A stretch of DNA of 64,000 nucleotides from Comamonadaceae bacterium. Lineage in GTDB: Bacteria; Pseudomonadota; Gammaproteobacteria; Burkholderiales; Burkholderiaceae_C. A program made the translations under genes and the position numbers. The stretch covers positions 35,602 through 99,601 of the forward strand of contig JAIYCG010000026.1 of assembly GCA_027488115.1 (NCBI GenBank), in the 5' to 3' direction. Below are positions 43,435 to 54,197 of this stretch, piece after piece. The stretch's first letter is position 1. Every line of letters starts with the position of its first letter. The notes beneath the pieces were generated by a model. That model was not told where the DNA came from. It ran no database searches and saw only the letters and a program-made list of their open reading frames with translations.

Positions 43435-46400
43435 AACGTCCATCCGCAGACCGGTCTTCGCAACCGTATTGTCCCTGCTCATTTTGCTGATCGGTGCGGT
43501 CAGTTTCAATCGTCTTTCTTTGCGTGAGTATCCCAAAATCGACGAGCCCACCGTCACGGTCAGTGTGAAATACCCTGGCGCTTCGGCCGAGGTCATTGAG
43601 TCGCAAGTGACCAAACCTTTGGAAGATTCCATTGCTGGCATTGATGCCGTCGATGTGATCACATCCATCAGCCGTGCAGATCAGTCGCAAATCACGGTTC
43701 GTTTCCGTTTGGAAAAAGATGCTGACACAGCCGCAGCAGAAGTGCGCGACCGAACCTCTCGCATTCGCGGTCGTTTGCCCCAAGCCATTGAAGAGCCCGT
43801 CATTGCCAAGGTAGAAGCCGATGCTTTCCCCGTCATCTGGTTGGCTTTTTCAAGTGAAACTTTGTCGCCGCTTCAAATCAACGATTTGATCAATCGGGTT
43901 GTCAAGCCCCGCCTGCAAACGGTGACGGGTGTTGCCGATGTGCGCATCTATGGTGAGCGCAAATACGCCATGCGCGTTTGGTTGGATGCTGAACGCATGG
44001 CGGCTTACCGTCTGACATCGCAGGACGTAGAAGACGCCATTCGCCGCAGCAACTTAGAGTTGCCAGCAGGGCGCATTGAGTCACAACAACGCGAGTTCAG
44101 CGTCACATCTCAGACGGACCTGATCAGGGCTGGTCAATTTGGCGATATCACTGTCCGCAATGTCAATGGTTTCCCCGTCAAAATTCGAGACGTGGCCAAA
44201 GTCGAAGAGGCCGCTGCGGATGACCGAAGTCGAGTTCGCCTAAATGGCATGCCTTCTATCTCTGCGGGTGTGATTCGACAAGCTACAGCCAACCCCTTGG
44301 AATTATCCAAAGGCGTTCGCGAAATGATGCCCAAGCTGCAGCAAGATTTGCCGGGTGACATTGTGATCAATGTGGCCAACGACAACTCAGTGTTCATTGA
44401 CAAATCCATCAAGAGCGTTTTCCAAACGATTCTTGAAGCTGTTATTTTGGTGGCACTTGTCATTTTTGTGTTTCTGAGAACTTTCCGCGCCTCCATCATT
44501 CCAATCATTACCATTCCTGTTAGTTTGGTGGGTACCTTCGCCATGATGGCACTGGCTGGATTCACCATCAACACCCTGACTTTGCTGGCCTTGGTGCTGG
44601 CCATTGGTTTGGTGGTGGACGATGCCATTGTGATGTTGGAAAACATTTACCGGCACATCGAAGAGGGGCTTGACCCGTTCTCTGCCGCTATCAAAGGCGC
44701 CAAAGAAATTGGCTTTGCCATTGTGGCCATGTCGCTCACCTTGGCCGCCGTGTTTGCGCCTTTGGCTTTCACGCCCGGCAGAACGGGTAAGTTGTTCAGT
44801 GAATTTGCTTTGGCTTTGGCGGGTGCGGTGTTGGTCTCGTGCGTCGTTGCGCTCACTCTGTCGCCCATGATGAGCTCGTTGTTGCTGAAACACAATCCGA
44901 ACCCTAATTTCTTTGACAGGTTCATGGAAAAAATCCTGACCGGATTGTCAAATGGTTATGAGAAGTTGCTCACCCTTGTGTTAAAAAAAGCGCGCTGGTT
45001 GGTGGTCTTGGTCATGGCCTCTTGCGGCGTTGGTATTGTGTTGGTTTACCCAACCATGAAGCAAGAGCTCTCGCCCTTGGAAGATCGTGGCACCATTTTG
45101 GCAACGGTCACGGCACCCGATGGATCCACCCTGGACTTCACAGACAAATATGCCAAGGCTCTTGAAAAAATTGGGACCGCTTACCCAGAATTCGATCGGA
45201 TTTTTGCAAATTTAGGAAATCCAACCGTAGCGCAAGGCAGTGTGATTTACCGAGCTGTCGACTGGGATGAGCGCAAGCGCACAACCTTGGAAATCGCGCG
45301 CGAAATGCAGGGTAAATTCAATGGCATCGCGGGTGTCAATGCTTTCCCCATCACGCCACCATCCTTGGGTCAAGGTTTCCGTGAGCGCCCCGTCAATTTC
45401 GTTATTCAAACCTCTGACAGTTACCAGAACTTGAATGCAGTCACCCGCCAGATGTTGGACGAGATCGCCAAGAATCCTGGCTTCATTGCGCCCGACGTCG
45501 ATTTGCGATTGAACAAACCAGAACTTCGCATTGACGTCGATCGGATCAAGGCCACTGAATTGGGCGTGAGTGTGGACGTGGTTGCTCGCGCCATTGAAAC
45601 CATGTTGGGCGGCCGTGCCGTCACACGTTACAAACGCGATGCCGAGCAATACGATGTGATTGTGCAAACTCAAATGAGTGGGCGCAACTCGCCAGATGAC
45701 ATTGACAACATTTATGTACGTGGCCGAAACGACTCGGTCATTCCGCTCAGTGCGTTGGTCAAGATTCGTGAAAGCGTTTCACCCCGCGAACTGAACCACT
45801 TTGGCCAGCGCCGTTCTGTCTCAATCACGGCCAACTTAGCGCCCGACTACGCCTTGGGTGATGCCCTGAAATTTTTGGACAAAACAGCCGCTGGCATTTT
45901 GAAGACGGGTTACACCACTGAGTTGAATGGTACGTCTCGTGAATTTAGAAATTCACAGGGTGCGCTGGTCATTGTGTTTGTGTTGGCTTTGTTTTTTATC
46001 TTCTTGGTCTTGGCAGCTCAATTCGAAAGCTTCATTGACCCCTTGGTCATCATGTTGTCGGTGCCCTTGTCGATGTTTGGCGCCCTCATGACGCTGAAGT
46101 TGACAGGAGGCACTCTGAATGTTTATTCGCAAATTGGCTTGATCACTTTGGTGGGCTTGATTACCAAGCACGGCATTTTGATTGTGGAGTTTACGAACCA
46201 GTTGCGAGAGCAGGGGATTGAAACCTTTGATGCCATCGTGAAAGCTTCAGGCCAACGCTTGCGCCCCATTTTGATGACCACGGGTGCCATGGTATTGGGC
46301 GCATTGCCATTGGCACTTGCCAAAGGCGCTGGCGCAGAAAGCCGCATTCAAATTGGTTGGGTCATTGTGGGTGGCATGACTTTCGGAACATTGCTGACGG

Positions 46401-46507
46401 TCTTTGTGGTGCCCACCATGTACTCCCTGTTTGCGCGTAAAAAGATTCCCGGACCCAACAAGGCCGATGCGCTGGACCAACCCACAGATTCAGTGCATGC
46501 ACACTGA
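43421..46507 (+). CDS. RND efflux transporter permease, HAE1 family
   Basis: A 1028-residue proton-driven inner-membrane pump. It starts MQLAETSIRRPVFATVLSLL and shows the two six-helix halves with large periplasmic loops. The helix-4 motif AIGLVVDDAIVMLENIYRHIEEG carries the paired Asp residues of the proton relay, and the second half has GLITLVGLITKHGILIVEFTNQLREQG with its key Lys. Closest in style to the AcrB/MexF-like HAE1 group that exports hydrophobic drugs or solvents; the substrate range is unknown. It shares an operon with the upstream adaptor (14-base overlap). Confidence 0.95.
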   Translation: MQLAETSIRRPVFATVLSLLILLIGAVSFNRLSLREYPKIDEPTVTVSVKYPGASAEVIESQVTKPLEDSIAGIDAVDVITSISRADQSQITVRFRLEKDADTAAAEVRDRTSRIRGRLPQAIEEPVIAKVEADAFPVIWLAFSSETLSPLQINDLINRVVKPRLQTVTGVADVRIYGERKYAMRVWLDAERMAAYRLTSQDVEDAIRRSNLELPAGRIESQQREFSVTSQTDLIRAGQFGDITVRNVNGFPVKIRDVAKVEEAAADDRSRVRLNGMPSISAGVIRQATANPLELSKGVREMMPKLQQDLPGDIVINVANDNSVFIDKSIKSVFQTILEAVILVALVIFVFLRTFRASIIPIITIPVSLVGTFAMMALAGFTINTLTLLALVLAIGLVVDDAIVMLENIYRHIEEGLDPFSAAIKGAKEIGFAIVAMSLTLAAVFAPLAFTPGRTGKLFSEFALALAGAVLVSCVVALTLSPMMSSLLLKHNPNPNFFDRFMEKILTGLSNGYEKLLTLVLKKARWLVVLVMASCGVGIVLVYPTMKQELSPLEDRGTILATVTAPDGSTLDFTDKYAKALEKIGTAYPEFDRIFANLGNPTVAQGSVIYRAVDWDERKRTTLEIAREMQGKFNGIAGVNAFPITPPSLGQGFRERPVNFVIQTSDSYQNLNAVTRQMLDEIAKNPGFIAPDVDLRLNKPELRIDVDRIKATELGVSVDVVARAIETMLGGRAVTRYKRDAEQYDVIVQTQMSGRNSPDDIDNIYVRGRNDSVIPLSALVKIRESVSPRELNHFGQRRSVSITANLAPDYALGDALKFLDKTAAGILKTGYTTELNGTSREFRNSQGALVIVFVLALFFIFLVLAAQFESFIDPLVIMLSVPLSMFGALMTLKLTGGTLNVYSQIGLITLVGLITKHGILIVEFTNQLREQGIETFDAIVKASGQRLRPILMTTGAMVLGALPLALAKGAGAESRIQIGWVIVGGMTFGTLLTVFVVPTMYSLFARKKIPGPNKADALDQPTDSVHAH

Positions 46508-46523
46508 CGCGGTCAATGGCCGT

Positions 46524-47801
46524 TTAAAGCAACAACAAATCCACCCAGTCACCCAACTGGGCGGTGCCTTGTTGGTGTGACAAAACAATCAAAGCATTGG
46601 CTTGTACCATGGAGCTTAAAACTCCCGAGCCTTGATTGCCGGTGGTGATCACTTGAAGTTCACCTTCTGCATTGCGAGAAACAATGCCGCGTTGGTATTC
46701 CGTGCGGCCTGGTTTCTTGCGCAACACCTCCTGAGTTCTGGCCCTGAGCATAGGCATGGGCGCGTCAGTGCTGCCCATCATTTTGAGCAAAGCGGGTTTG
46801 ACAAAAGCTAAAAATGTGACCATGACGGCCACAGGATTGCCTGGCAGTCCAAATAAAACGGCTGAACGTTCACCTTTTTGAATTCGACCTACAGCCATGG
46901 GCCGGCCCGGGCGCATGGCAATTTTCCAAAACACCACATCACCCAGCTTCTTCATCATGGCTTTGGTGAAATCGGCTTCGCCCACGCTCACCCCACCACT
47001 TGTGATGATGACATCGGCTTGCTCTGCGGCCTTGTTGAATGCTTGTTCTAACAACGCAGGATCGTCTTTCACCACACCCATGTCAATCATCTCGCAGCCC
47101 AGGGCTTGCAGCATGCCATGAACGGTGTATCGGTTGCTGTCATAGATTGCCCCTTCGCGAGGTGCTTCACCCAAGCTCAATATTTCATCGCCCGTTGAGA
47201 AATAAGCCACCCTCAAGCGGCGCACCACCGAGACATGAGGAATGCCCAAACTGGCCAGCAATCCTGCAGCTGCAGGCGTGATGGATGCGCCCTTAAGAAG
47301 AGCAGGTTGTCCTTGCATGATGTCTTCACCGCACAAGCGCCGGTTGTCACCCGAATTGAGCAAACCTGCAGGAATTTCAATGACATCGTTGCCCTGCATT
47401 TTGCAAAGCTCTTGCGGTATCACGGTGTTCAGCCCATTGGGCATGATGGCACCCGTCATGATCTTGACGCATTCACCGGCATTGACAGAACCCTGCCATG
47501 CTTTGCCAGCAAGTGCGGTGCCCACCACTTTGAGCGTTAAGGCTTGCATGGCATTCAACTGGGCGCCATCCAAGGCAAAGCCATCCATGGCAGAGTTGTC
47601 ATGGGGCGGCACATTCAGGGGGCTGATCACGTCCTGCGCTGTGACACGGCCTAAAGCGTGAAAGATATCAACCGCTTCAATGTCTTGGACGGGGATGACC
47701 AAGTGGTCAAGAAAATTCAGAACTTCATTGGCGGGAAGCGCCTGTGGGTCGTAAGCTTGAAGTTGGGCGGCAATCTCAGCCAGCGACGGTGGATGTGTCA
47801 T
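46524..47801 (-). CDS. moeA: Molybdopterin molybdenumtransferase MoeA
   Basis: A 425-residue enzyme that inserts molybdate into adenylylated molybdopterin. It has the MoeA N-terminal motif PPHDNSAMDGFAL (about residues 65-77), the MPT-binding TSGGVSVGEADF, and GLPGNPVAVMVTFLAF, followed by the small C-terminal beta domain. Its start overlaps the mobA stop by four bases (47798-47801), so translation is coupled. The final step it performs would supply cofactor for the molybdenum hydroxylase near 8-11 kb as well as other enzymes. Confidence 0.95.
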   Translation of the reverse strand: MTHPPSLAEIAAQLQAYDPQALPANEVLNFLDHLVIPVQDIEAVDIFHALGRVTAQDVISPLNVPPHDNSAMDGFALDGAQLNAMQALTLKVVGTALAGKAWQGSVNAGECVKIMTGAIMPNGLNTVIPQELCKMQGNDVIEIPAGLLNSGDNRRLCGEDIMQGQPALLKGASITPAAAGLLASLGIPHVSVVRRLRVAYFSTGDEILSLGEAPREGAIYDSNRYTVHGMLQALGCEMIDMGVVKDDPALLEQAFNKAAEQADVIITSGGVSVGEADFTKAMMKKLGDVVFWKIAMRPGRPMAVGRIQKGERSAVLFGLPGNPVAVMVTFLAFVKPALLKMMGSTDAPMPMLRARTQEVLRKKPGRTEYQRGIVSRNAEGELQVITTGNQGSGVLSSMVQANALIVLSHQQGTAQLGDWVDLLLL

Positions 47802-48421
47802 GTGGTTTTTTCAAGGCGGTGCAGTTCTTCGAGGGTGTTGGCATTGAAGAAGGCGCGGGGATCGACGTCGGCTGTGTCAAAGGCTACCAACACTGTTTGA
47901 TGCTGTGCTGTCCATGCATCAATTTTGCGACCACCCGATTGCATGAACTTGACCAAACTTTCTAGCAAGTTGACTCGCATGAGGCAAAACACGGGTTGTG
48001 CGCGCACACTGCCATCTTCTTCTCGGGCAGCCGCCACAGCAATGTCGGCATTTTCCGAAATCAAAGCATCCAACAAACGCTGGGTTAAATTGAGAGGAAA
48101 CAAAGGGCTGTCGCAAGGTACAGTCAGCAACAAGTCGGTTTCACAGCGTTCAAGCCCTGTTAAGAATCCTGCAAGCGGGCCGGCAAAGCCATCGGTGCTG
48201 TCAGGCCAAACTTGAACTCCAAATGATTCATAGGCCGACAAATTGCGATTGGCCACCACCATGATTTCGGACAAAGGCGCGGTCTCCTGCATTTGCAGTC
48301 GCATGAGCGTGTGAAGCGTCAATGGCGTGCCATTGAAGTTTTGCAAGCCCTTGTCTATGCCTCCCATGCGCACACCTCGACCGCCGGCCAAAATCAAGCC
48401 TGTGATGCTCAGATCGTTCAT
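47798..48421 (-). CDS. mobA: Molybdenum cofactor guanylyltransferase MobA
   Basis: A 207-residue nucleotidyltransferase that links GMP to molybdopterin to make the MGD form of the cofactor. The GTP-binding motif ILAGGRGVRMGGIDKGL is at residues 10-26, with the metal-binding Asp in TVPCDSPLFP. The neighbouring CTP enzyme (MocA) that makes the MCD form used by xanthine-dehydrogenase-type proteins is not present here, so MGD is probably for other enzymes. Located between moaA and moeA in one operon. Confidence 0.93.
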   Translation of the reverse strand: MNDLSITGLILAGGRGVRMGGIDKGLQNFNGTPLTLHTLMRLQMQETAPLSEIMVVANRNLSAYESFGVQVWPDSTDGFAGPLAGFLTGLERCETDLLLTVPCDSPLFPLNLTQRLLDALISENADIAVAAAREEDGSVRAQPVFCLMRVNLLESLVKFMQSGGRKIDAWTAQHQTVLVAFDTADVDPRAFFNANTLEELHRLEKTT

Positions 48422-48456
48422 GAGTGAGATTTTTCCTTGGATAGCATTGAAAAAAA

Positions 48457-49614
48457 TTAGCCGCCGATGTAACTCATCTCAACCTTGCGCTTGCCGCCGC
48501 TTGGCGTAGCGTCTTGTTCAGCAAGAGGCTCAGAGACGCGAAGTTCTGAATAACGATCATCTCTGTGCGACCAAATATCGGCAATGGCTTGCGTCAAAGC
48601 ACTTTGATCCAGTTCACCGCGGACCAAAGGTTTGAGATCATAGCCTTGCGAGGCAAACAAACACAGATAGAGCTGACCTTCAGTGGTTAAGCGCGCGCGG
48701 TTGCAATCGCTGCAAAAGGCCTTGGTGACACTGCTGATAAAACCAATTTCGCCAAGGGCCTCATCGAGCACGCCTTCTTCATTCAAATAACCCCAGCGTT
48801 CTGCAGTTTCGCCAGGCTGGCTGGCTTGAAGGGCTGTCAAGGACATTTCAGTTTGAAGCAGTTGCAGTATGTCAGCGCTAGGCATCACCTCATTCATGCG
48901 CCAGCCATTGGTGGCGCCAACATCCATGTACTCAATGAACCGCAGTGAAATGCCTTTGCCTTTGAAGTACCGCGCCATAGGCAATATTTCTTGTTCATTG
49001 GTGCCACGCTTGACCACCATGTTCACTTTGATGGGGCCTAAGCCAGCAGCCTGTGCAGCTTGAATACCCTCTAGAACATCGCTGACCGGAAAGTCAACAT
49101 CGTTCATTTGCTTGAAGACTACGTCGTCAAGGCCATCCAAACTGACAGTCACGCGTTTTAAGCCCGCGCTCTTCAGGGCCTGGGCTTTTTTAGCCAAGAG
49201 GGAACCATTGGTGGTGAGGGTGATGTCTAAGTCTTGTCCCGTCAAAGTTTTCAAAACCGCCAACTGTGCAATCAGAATTTCTAAATTTTTTCGCAGCAAA
49301 GGCTCGCCGCCTGTCAGTCTAATTTTTTCAACACCCAACTCAATGAAACTCTGGGCCGTGCGTGTGATTTCCTCGAAACTGAGCAAGGCACTGTGAGGTA
49401 AATAGACGTAGTCGTTGTTGAAAATTTCTTTGGGCATGCAATAGCTGCACCGAAAATTGCAACGGTCTGTGACGCTGATGCGCAAATCGCGCAAGGGACG
49501 ATTTCTTTGATCAAGCACCTGCTTTCCTGGCGTCCAAGCCTGAACGTGTGAAGGCACAGGAATGGGCAGATTCCCTAGGGGCTGGCTGATGATGGGAATG
49601 ACTCGCTCAGACAC
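48457..49614 (-). CDS. moaA: GTP 3',8-cyclase MoaA
   Basis: A 385-residue radical SAM enzyme that starts molybdopterin synthesis. The N-terminal cluster motif is Cys52, Cys56, Cys59 (CNFRCSYCM) and the C-terminal cluster Cys residues are in [21 protein letters not shown]. The protein ends YIGG, preserving the essential C-terminal Gly-Gly. The N-terminal extension of about 30 residues is a bit longer than usual. The gene overlaps the end of the upstream SDR gene by eight bases, and mobA follows 35 bases later. Confidence 0.96.
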   Translation of the reverse strand: MSERVIPIISQPLGNLPIPVPSHVQAWTPGKQVLDQRNRPLRDLRISVTDRCNFRCSYCMPKEIFNNDYVYLPHSALLSFEEITRTAQSFIELGVEKIRLTGGEPLLRKNLEILIAQLAVLKTLTGQDLDITLTTNGSLLAKKAQALKSAGLKRVTVSLDGLDDVVFKQMNDVDFPVSDVLEGIQAAQAAGLGPIKVNMVVKRGTNEQEILPMARYFKGKGISLRFIEYMDVGATNGWRMNEVMPSADILQLLQTEMSLTALQASQPGETAERWGYLNEEGVLDEALGEIGFISSVTKAFCSDCNRARLTTEGQLYLCLFASQGYDLKPLVRGELDQSALTQAIADIWSHRDDRYSELRVSEPLAEQDATPSGGKRKVEMSYIGG

Positions 49615-50368
49615 AACGTGCGCCGTCTACTTCAATGCAAACACCACTGATGAAGGAGCCTTCGTCGCTGGCCAAATACAAAGCTGCATTGGCCACATCC
49701 AATGCTGTCGAAAAACGACCTAGCGGGATAGAGGCCATGAACTTGGCGCGCTTTTCCGCATCCACTGGGCCGCCAGCAAATTCTGCAGACAAACCAGTGT
49801 CGGGGTTGAACACAGGGTTGATGCAATTGACCCGAATGTTGTCAGGACCTAATTCAGCAGCCAAAGATTTGCTGGTGGTAATGACCGCACCTTTGGAGCC
49901 GTTGTACCAAGTCAGGCCTGGGCGTGGTCGAATGCCTGCGGTAGACGCGATGTTGATGAGGGTACCCCCCCCATTTTTACGGAACTCTGGCACCGCGTGA
50001 ATGGTGGACAGATAGATGCTTTTCATGTTGACCGCGTAGCAACGGTCAAATTCATCTTCGCTGACTTCAAGGGCGGGGCGATTGCGATGTGTCCAGCCTG
50101 CGTTGTTAATCATCACATCCAAATGGCCCCAAAGTTTGACAGCCTCGTTCACCAAAGCTTTGACTTCATCTGAACGCGTAACATCCGCCGCGAAGAAGGC
50201 CGCAGTGCCGCCTGCTGCCTGAATCTCTTGGGCCACTTTTTGGCCCGCAGTAGCTTGAATGTCGTTGACCAAGACCTTGGCGCCATGGGCGGCGAAATGC
50301 CTAGCGATGCCTTCGCCAATACCGCCACCCGCGCCCGTGACGATGACTACTTTTTGATTGATGTTCAT
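49607..50368 (-). CDS. Short-chain dehydrogenase/reductase (SDR)
   Basis: A 253-residue classical SDR. The cofactor motif [12 protein letters not shown] lies at residues 11-22, NNAG near 88-91, and the catalytic Ser-Tyr-Lys triad in [22 protein letters not shown]. An Asp (VNDI) at the end of beta-2 suggests NAD+ preference. It looks like glucose/3-oxoacyl-ACP reductase-type enzymes of catabolic operons, and with the aldehyde dehydrogenase upstream it may form an alcohol-to-acid pair. The substrate is not known. moaA starts within its last eight bases. Confidence 0.9.
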   Translation of the reverse strand: MNINQKVVIVTGAGGGIGEGIARHFAAHGAKVLVNDIQATAGQKVAQEIQAAGGTAAFFAADVTRSDEVKALVNEAVKLWGHLDVMINNAGWTHRNRPALEVSEDEFDRCYAVNMKSIYLSTIHAVPEFRKNGGGTLINIASTAGIRPRPGLTWYNGSKGAVITTSKSLAAELGPDNIRVNCINPVFNPDTGLSAEFAGGPVDAEKRAKFMASIPLGRFSTALDVANAALYLASDEGSFISGVCIEVDGARCV

Positions 50369-50419
50369 TTGAAATCCTAAATATGAAATGTCTCCGATGA
50401 CAATTCAGTGCCCCCAAAA

Positions 50420-51853
50420 TTAACCGTGGTGAATGGCCACCGTTTTCAACGTTGTGAAACCATACAGGGCTTCGAAACCTTTTTCACGGCCATGCCCAGA
50501 AGACTTCACGCCGCCGAAGGGTAATTCAACTCCGCCGCCTGCGCCATAGTTGTTGATGAACACTTGGCCGCTTCTGAGGCGTCTGGCAATTCTGAATTGT
50601 CGGGCACCATCTCGAGTCCACACGCCAGCCACCAACCCAAATGAGGTGGCATTGGCAAGGTGCAGGGCCTGCTCTTCACCTTCAAAACACATGGCTGACA
50701 GCACAGGCCCAAACACCTCTTCTTGAGCCACGCGGTGATCAACAGGAACATCACGCAATAAAACAGGGGCTTGATAAAAGCCTGATTCGGGTGCATCCGA
50801 AACGACCACGCCTTGCGCCACGGTGGCAATGCCAGCGGCGCTCGCATCGGCCAAGAAGCCCAGCACGCGTTGTTTTTGAGTGGCACGAATGAGCGGACCT
50901 AAATTCAAATCTGCTTTGGCAGGACCCACACGCAACTGAGAAAAGGCCTGGCCCAAACGCACCAACAAGGGTTCGTAAATGCTTTGCTCGATCAAGACAC
51001 GAGATCCCGCACTGCAAGTCTGCCCCGAGTTTTGAACGATGGCATTGATGACCACCGGAATGGCAGCATCCAAATCGGCATCGGCAAAAATAATTTGTGG
51101 GCTTTTACCGCCCAATTCGAGGGTGACAGGACAATGTCTTGCGGCGGCAGCCTGTTGAATCAAGGTACCCACGGTGGGGCTGCCTGTGAAGCTGATGTGA
51201 TCAATGCCTGGGTGTTTGGCCAGGGCATCTCCTACTTCGTGGCCGAAGCCTGTCACGATGTTGATGGCACCTTCAGGAAAGCCCACTTCGGCTGCCAATT
51301 GCGCCACCCGAATCAAACTCAGGCAAGCGTCTTCTGCGGGTTTGACAACGCAGACATTGCCCGCAGCCAAAGCGCCGCCGACACAGCGACCCAAAATTTG
51401 CATGGGGTAATTCCAAGGCACGATATGCCCTGTCACGCCGTGGGGTTCACGCCATGTGAGAACGCTGTAACCATTTTGATAAGGAATGGTTTCGCCATGA
51501 AACTTATCGCAAGCGCCAGCGTAGTATTCAAAGTACCTGGACAAAGCGCGTGCATCGGCCATGGCTTGTTGTGTAGGCTTGCCGCAGTCGCGTTGCTCAA
51601 GCAACATGAGCTCTTCTGCATGTTCGGCCACTTTGCGTGAAAGTGCCATGAGCAAACGACCGCGCTCAGCTGCATTGATTTTGGCCCAAGGTCCCTCAAA
51701 GCACTGCCGAGACGACTGCACTGCTTGGTTAATGTCATCTGCCGAGCTGCGTTGGATATGATCAAAAACTTGGCCATCAGAAGGGTCAAGCATGGGGATG
51801 GTTTGCCCCGTATGGCTCGCCACCGATTGGTTGTGAATGAAGTTGAGTTGCAT
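50420..51853 (-). CDS. Aldehyde dehydrogenase (NAD(P)+-dependent)
   Basis: A 477-residue ALDH-superfamily enzyme that oxidises an aldehyde to the acid. The catalytic Cys is at about 280 (NSGQTCSAGSRVL), the Glu in VTLELGGKSPQ, and the nucleotide loop in VTGFGHEVGDALAKHPGIDHISFTGSPTVG. The C-terminal INNYGAGGGVELPFGGVKSSGHGREKG is typical of betaine/aminobutyraldehyde-type members. I start at ATG 51853, because the alternative start at 51886 lies inside the terminator of hppA. It is followed by the SDR gene. Substrate unknown. Confidence 0.92.
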   Translation of the reverse strand: MQLNFIHNQSVASHTGQTIPMLDPSDGQVFDHIQRSSADDINQAVQSSRQCFEGPWAKINAAERGRLLMALSRKVAEHAEELMLLEQRDCGKPTQQAMADARALSRYFEYYAGACDKFHGETIPYQNGYSVLTWREPHGVTGHIVPWNYPMQILGRCVGGALAAGNVCVVKPAEDACLSLIRVAQLAAEVGFPEGAINIVTGFGHEVGDALAKHPGIDHISFTGSPTVGTLIQQAAAARHCPVTLELGGKSPQIIFADADLDAAIPVVINAIVQNSGQTCSAGSRVLIEQSIYEPLLVRLGQAFSQLRVGPAKADLNLGPLIRATQKQRVLGFLADASAAGIATVAQGVVVSDAPESGFYQAPVLLRDVPVDHRVAQEEVFGPVLSAMCFEGEEQALHLANATSFGLVAGVWTRDGARQFRIARRLRSGQVFINNYGAGGGVELPFGGVKSSGHGREKGFEALYGFTTLKTVAIHHG

Positions 51854-51870
51854 GGGCGTATTTTGCGCGT

Positions 51871-51905
51871 AAAAAAGCCCGAACATGTTGCCATGAACGG
51901 GCTTT
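51871..51905 (-). terminator. Rho-independent terminator after hppA
   Basis: On the - strand AAAGCCCG pairs with CGGGCTTT around a loop of about 16 bases, followed by a T-run (51876-51871). It lies 16 bases past the hppA stop codon and before the aldehyde dehydrogenase gene. Confidence 0.85.
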
Positions 51906-51921
51906 GTGTGAGAGGGCTTAT

Positions 51922-53988
51922 TTAGCCATGAAATTGCATCATCAAAGGCACGATCAGCAGAGCCACAATGTTGATGATCTTGATCAAAGGATTGATGGCA
52001 GGGCCCGCTGTGTCTTTGTAGGGATCGCCCACGGTATCGCCGGTGACAGCAGCTTTGTGCGCCTCTGAGCCTTTGCCGCCGTGATGGCCGTCTTCAATGT
52101 ATTTTTTAGCGTTGTCCCATGCACCACCGCCGGTGCACATGGAAATGGCCACAAACAAGCCAGTCACAATGGTTCCCATGAGCAAACCGCCTAGCGCTTT
52201 GGGGCCCAGTACCAAACCCACCACCACTGGCACCACCACAGGCAACAAGCTAGGAATGATCATCTCCTTAATTGCAGCAGAAGTCAGCATGTCAACGGCG
52301 CGGCCATATTCTGGCTTGGCTGTACCTTCCATGATGCCCTTGATTTCGCTGAACTGCCGGCGAACTTCAACCACCACGGCACCTGCCGCGCGGCCAACAG
52401 CCTCCATGGCCATGGCGCCAAACAAGTAAGGAATGAGGCCGCCGATGAACAAGCCCACAATGACCATGGGGTCGGACAAGTCAAAGGAAATGGCTTTGCC
52501 ATAGGTTTCAAGTTTGTGGGTGTAGTCGGCAAACAAAACCAAGGAAGCCAGACCTGCTGAGCCAATGGCATAGCCTTTGGTCACTGCTTTGGTGGTATTT
52601 CCCACAGCATCCAGGGGGTCAGTAATGTCGCGCACGCTGCTGGGCAGTTCTGCCATTTCGGCAATGCCGCCAGCGTTATCGGTAATGGGGCCATAGGCGT
52701 CCAAGGCCACCACAATGCCTGCCATGGAAAGCATGGACATGGCCGCAACGGCAATCCCGTACAAACCAGCCAAGTTGTAAGAAGCCAGAATAGCCATGCA
52801 CACAAAAATCACGGGCCAAGCTGTGGAGCGCATAGAGACGCCCAAGCCAGCAATGATGTTGGTGCCATGACCCGTTGTTGAAGCTTGTGCAATGTGCTGC
52901 ACGGGGCTGTACTGGGTACCAGTGTAAAACTCAGTGATCCAAACCAAGGCAGCTGTCAAAACCAAGCCAACAGCACAAGCACCAAACAGCTTCATTTGGC
53001 TACCGCTGGCAGAGATGGCGTTGTCCGGCATGATCCACATCGTGACGAAGTAGAAAGCAATCAGGGACAACACACCTGCAATGGCCAAGCCTTTGTACAA
53101 GGCTGGCATGACGTTGGTCATGCCAGGCGAAGCTTTGACAAAGAAGCAACCAATGATGGAAGCCACAATGGACACAGCGCCCAAGGCGAGGGGGTACATG
53201 ACCGCATTGCCAGGTGCACCAGCAATAAGCAGTGATCCCAACACCATGGTGGCAATCAAGGTGACCGCATAAGTTTCAAACAAGTCGGCTGCCATACCGG
53301 CACAGTCGCCCACGTTATCGCCCACATTGTCGGCAATCACGGCGGGGTTACGAGGGTCATCCTCTGGAATTCCGGCTTCAACCTTACCGACCAAGTCGGC
53401 GCCCACGTCTGCACCCTTGGTAAAGATGCCGCCGCCCAAGCGAGCAAAGATGGAAATAAGGGAGGAGCCAAAGGCAAACCCAATGAGGGGGTTCAAGATG
53501 ACAGACAGTTTAATGTCAGGGGTGTGGTTGCCATTGCCAGCCAAAAACCAGTAAAAGCCCGCGACACCCAAAAGACCTAAGCCCACCACCAGCATGCCGG
53601 TAATTGCACCTCCTCGGAAGGCGACGTCAAGTGCAGGGCCAATGCCCTTGGTAGCCGCTTGCGCGGTGCGCACATTGGCGCGAACAGAAATGTTCATGCC
53701 AATAAAGCCGCAGGCGCCAGAAAGAACGGCGCCAATGACGAAACCAATGGCTGTTTTGCCGTCTAAGAACACACCCATGAGGATGGCCAGGACGACGCCC
53801 ACGATGGCAATGGTTTTATATTGTCTGGCCAAATATGCCGCTGCACCTGCTTGAATGGCTGCTGCAATTTCTTGCATCCGCGCATTGCCAGGGTCTTGGG
53901 CCAAAATCCAACCGCGAGCCCAAACGCCATAAATCACGGCGATCAGTCCACAAACTAGCGCCAAAATCAACGCTGAATTGCCTGTCAT
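51922..53988 (-). CDS. hppA: Membrane-bound proton-translocating pyrophosphatase
   Basis: A 688-residue pump with about 16 membrane helices that couples PPi hydrolysis to ion transport. Signature segments include [35 protein letters not shown] with its metal-binding Asp residues and the C-terminal [21 protein letters not shown]. The K+-dependence position reads GNTTKA with Lys near 467, the hallmark of K+-independent H+-pumping forms (K+-dependent ones have Ala). Shine-Dalgarno AAGGAG precedes the ATG. The soluble pyrophosphatase ppa diverges from it. Confidence 0.96.
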   Translation of the reverse strand: MTGNSALILALVCGLIAVIYGVWARGWILAQDPGNARMQEIAAAIQAGAAAYLARQYKTIAIVGVVLAILMGVFLDGKTAIGFVIGAVLSGACGFIGMNISVRANVRTAQAATKGIGPALDVAFRGGAITGMLVVGLGLLGVAGFYWFLAGNGNHTPDIKLSVILNPLIGFAFGSSLISIFARLGGGIFTKGADVGADLVGKVEAGIPEDDPRNPAVIADNVGDNVGDCAGMAADLFETYAVTLIATMVLGSLLIAGAPGNAVMYPLALGAVSIVASIIGCFFVKASPGMTNVMPALYKGLAIAGVLSLIAFYFVTMWIMPDNAISASGSQMKLFGACAVGLVLTAALVWITEFYTGTQYSPVQHIAQASTTGHGTNIIAGLGVSMRSTAWPVIFVCMAILASYNLAGLYGIAVAAMSMLSMAGIVVALDAYGPITDNAGGIAEMAELPSSVRDITDPLDAVGNTTKAVTKGYAIGSAGLASLVLFADYTHKLETYGKAISFDLSDPMVIVGLFIGGLIPYLFGAMAMEAVGRAAGAVVVEVRRQFSEIKGIMEGTAKPEYGRAVDMLTSAAIKEMIIPSLLPVVVPVVVGLVLGPKALGGLLMGTIVTGLFVAISMCTGGGAWDNAKKYIEDGHHGGKGSEAHKAAVTGDTVGDPYKDTAGPAINPLIKIINIVALLIVPLMMQFHG

Positions 53989-54019
53989 ATATCAATCTCC
54001 TTAGTTTTTACAGCTAGAA

Positions 54020-54056
54020 GGAGGTGCAACGCTCTGGGAACACCTCCCTGCGTTGC
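54020..54056 (-). other. Overlapping inverted repeats in the hppA 5' leader
   Basis: GGAGGTG (54020-54026) pairs with CACCTCC (54041-54047), while GCAACGC (54026-54032) pairs with GCGTTGC (54050-54056). The two pairings overlap and could exclude each other. They lie 32 bases upstream of the hppA start on the - strand, so the region may fold in the mRNA leader. The rest of the hppA-ppa gap (53989-54197) shows nothing else clear. Confidence 0.35.
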
Positions 54057-54197
54057 TTCCTCGCTCCAACTGGGAGTCGATTGGCCAACTTAAGCATTAA
54101 AAGGGCAATATTCAGAAGAAGCAAGCCCTGTGAAAGTAAAATCGGGGTTAATCCTAAGGTTCTTAGATTCTCATCAACTCTTTCAATTTTCAGAAAA

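Noticed and set aside
44387..44893. A 168-codon - strand frame inside the RND pump gene
   Set aside because: Gln/His-rich, antisense to a well-supported pump gene, no Shine-Dalgarno; composition typical of a shadow frame.
46508..52000. Dedicated link between moaA-mobA-moeA and the molybdenum hydroxylase
   Set aside because: Plausible, but the loci are about 36 kb apart, the MCD-forming MocA is absent, and other molybdoenzymes likely exist; kept only as context.
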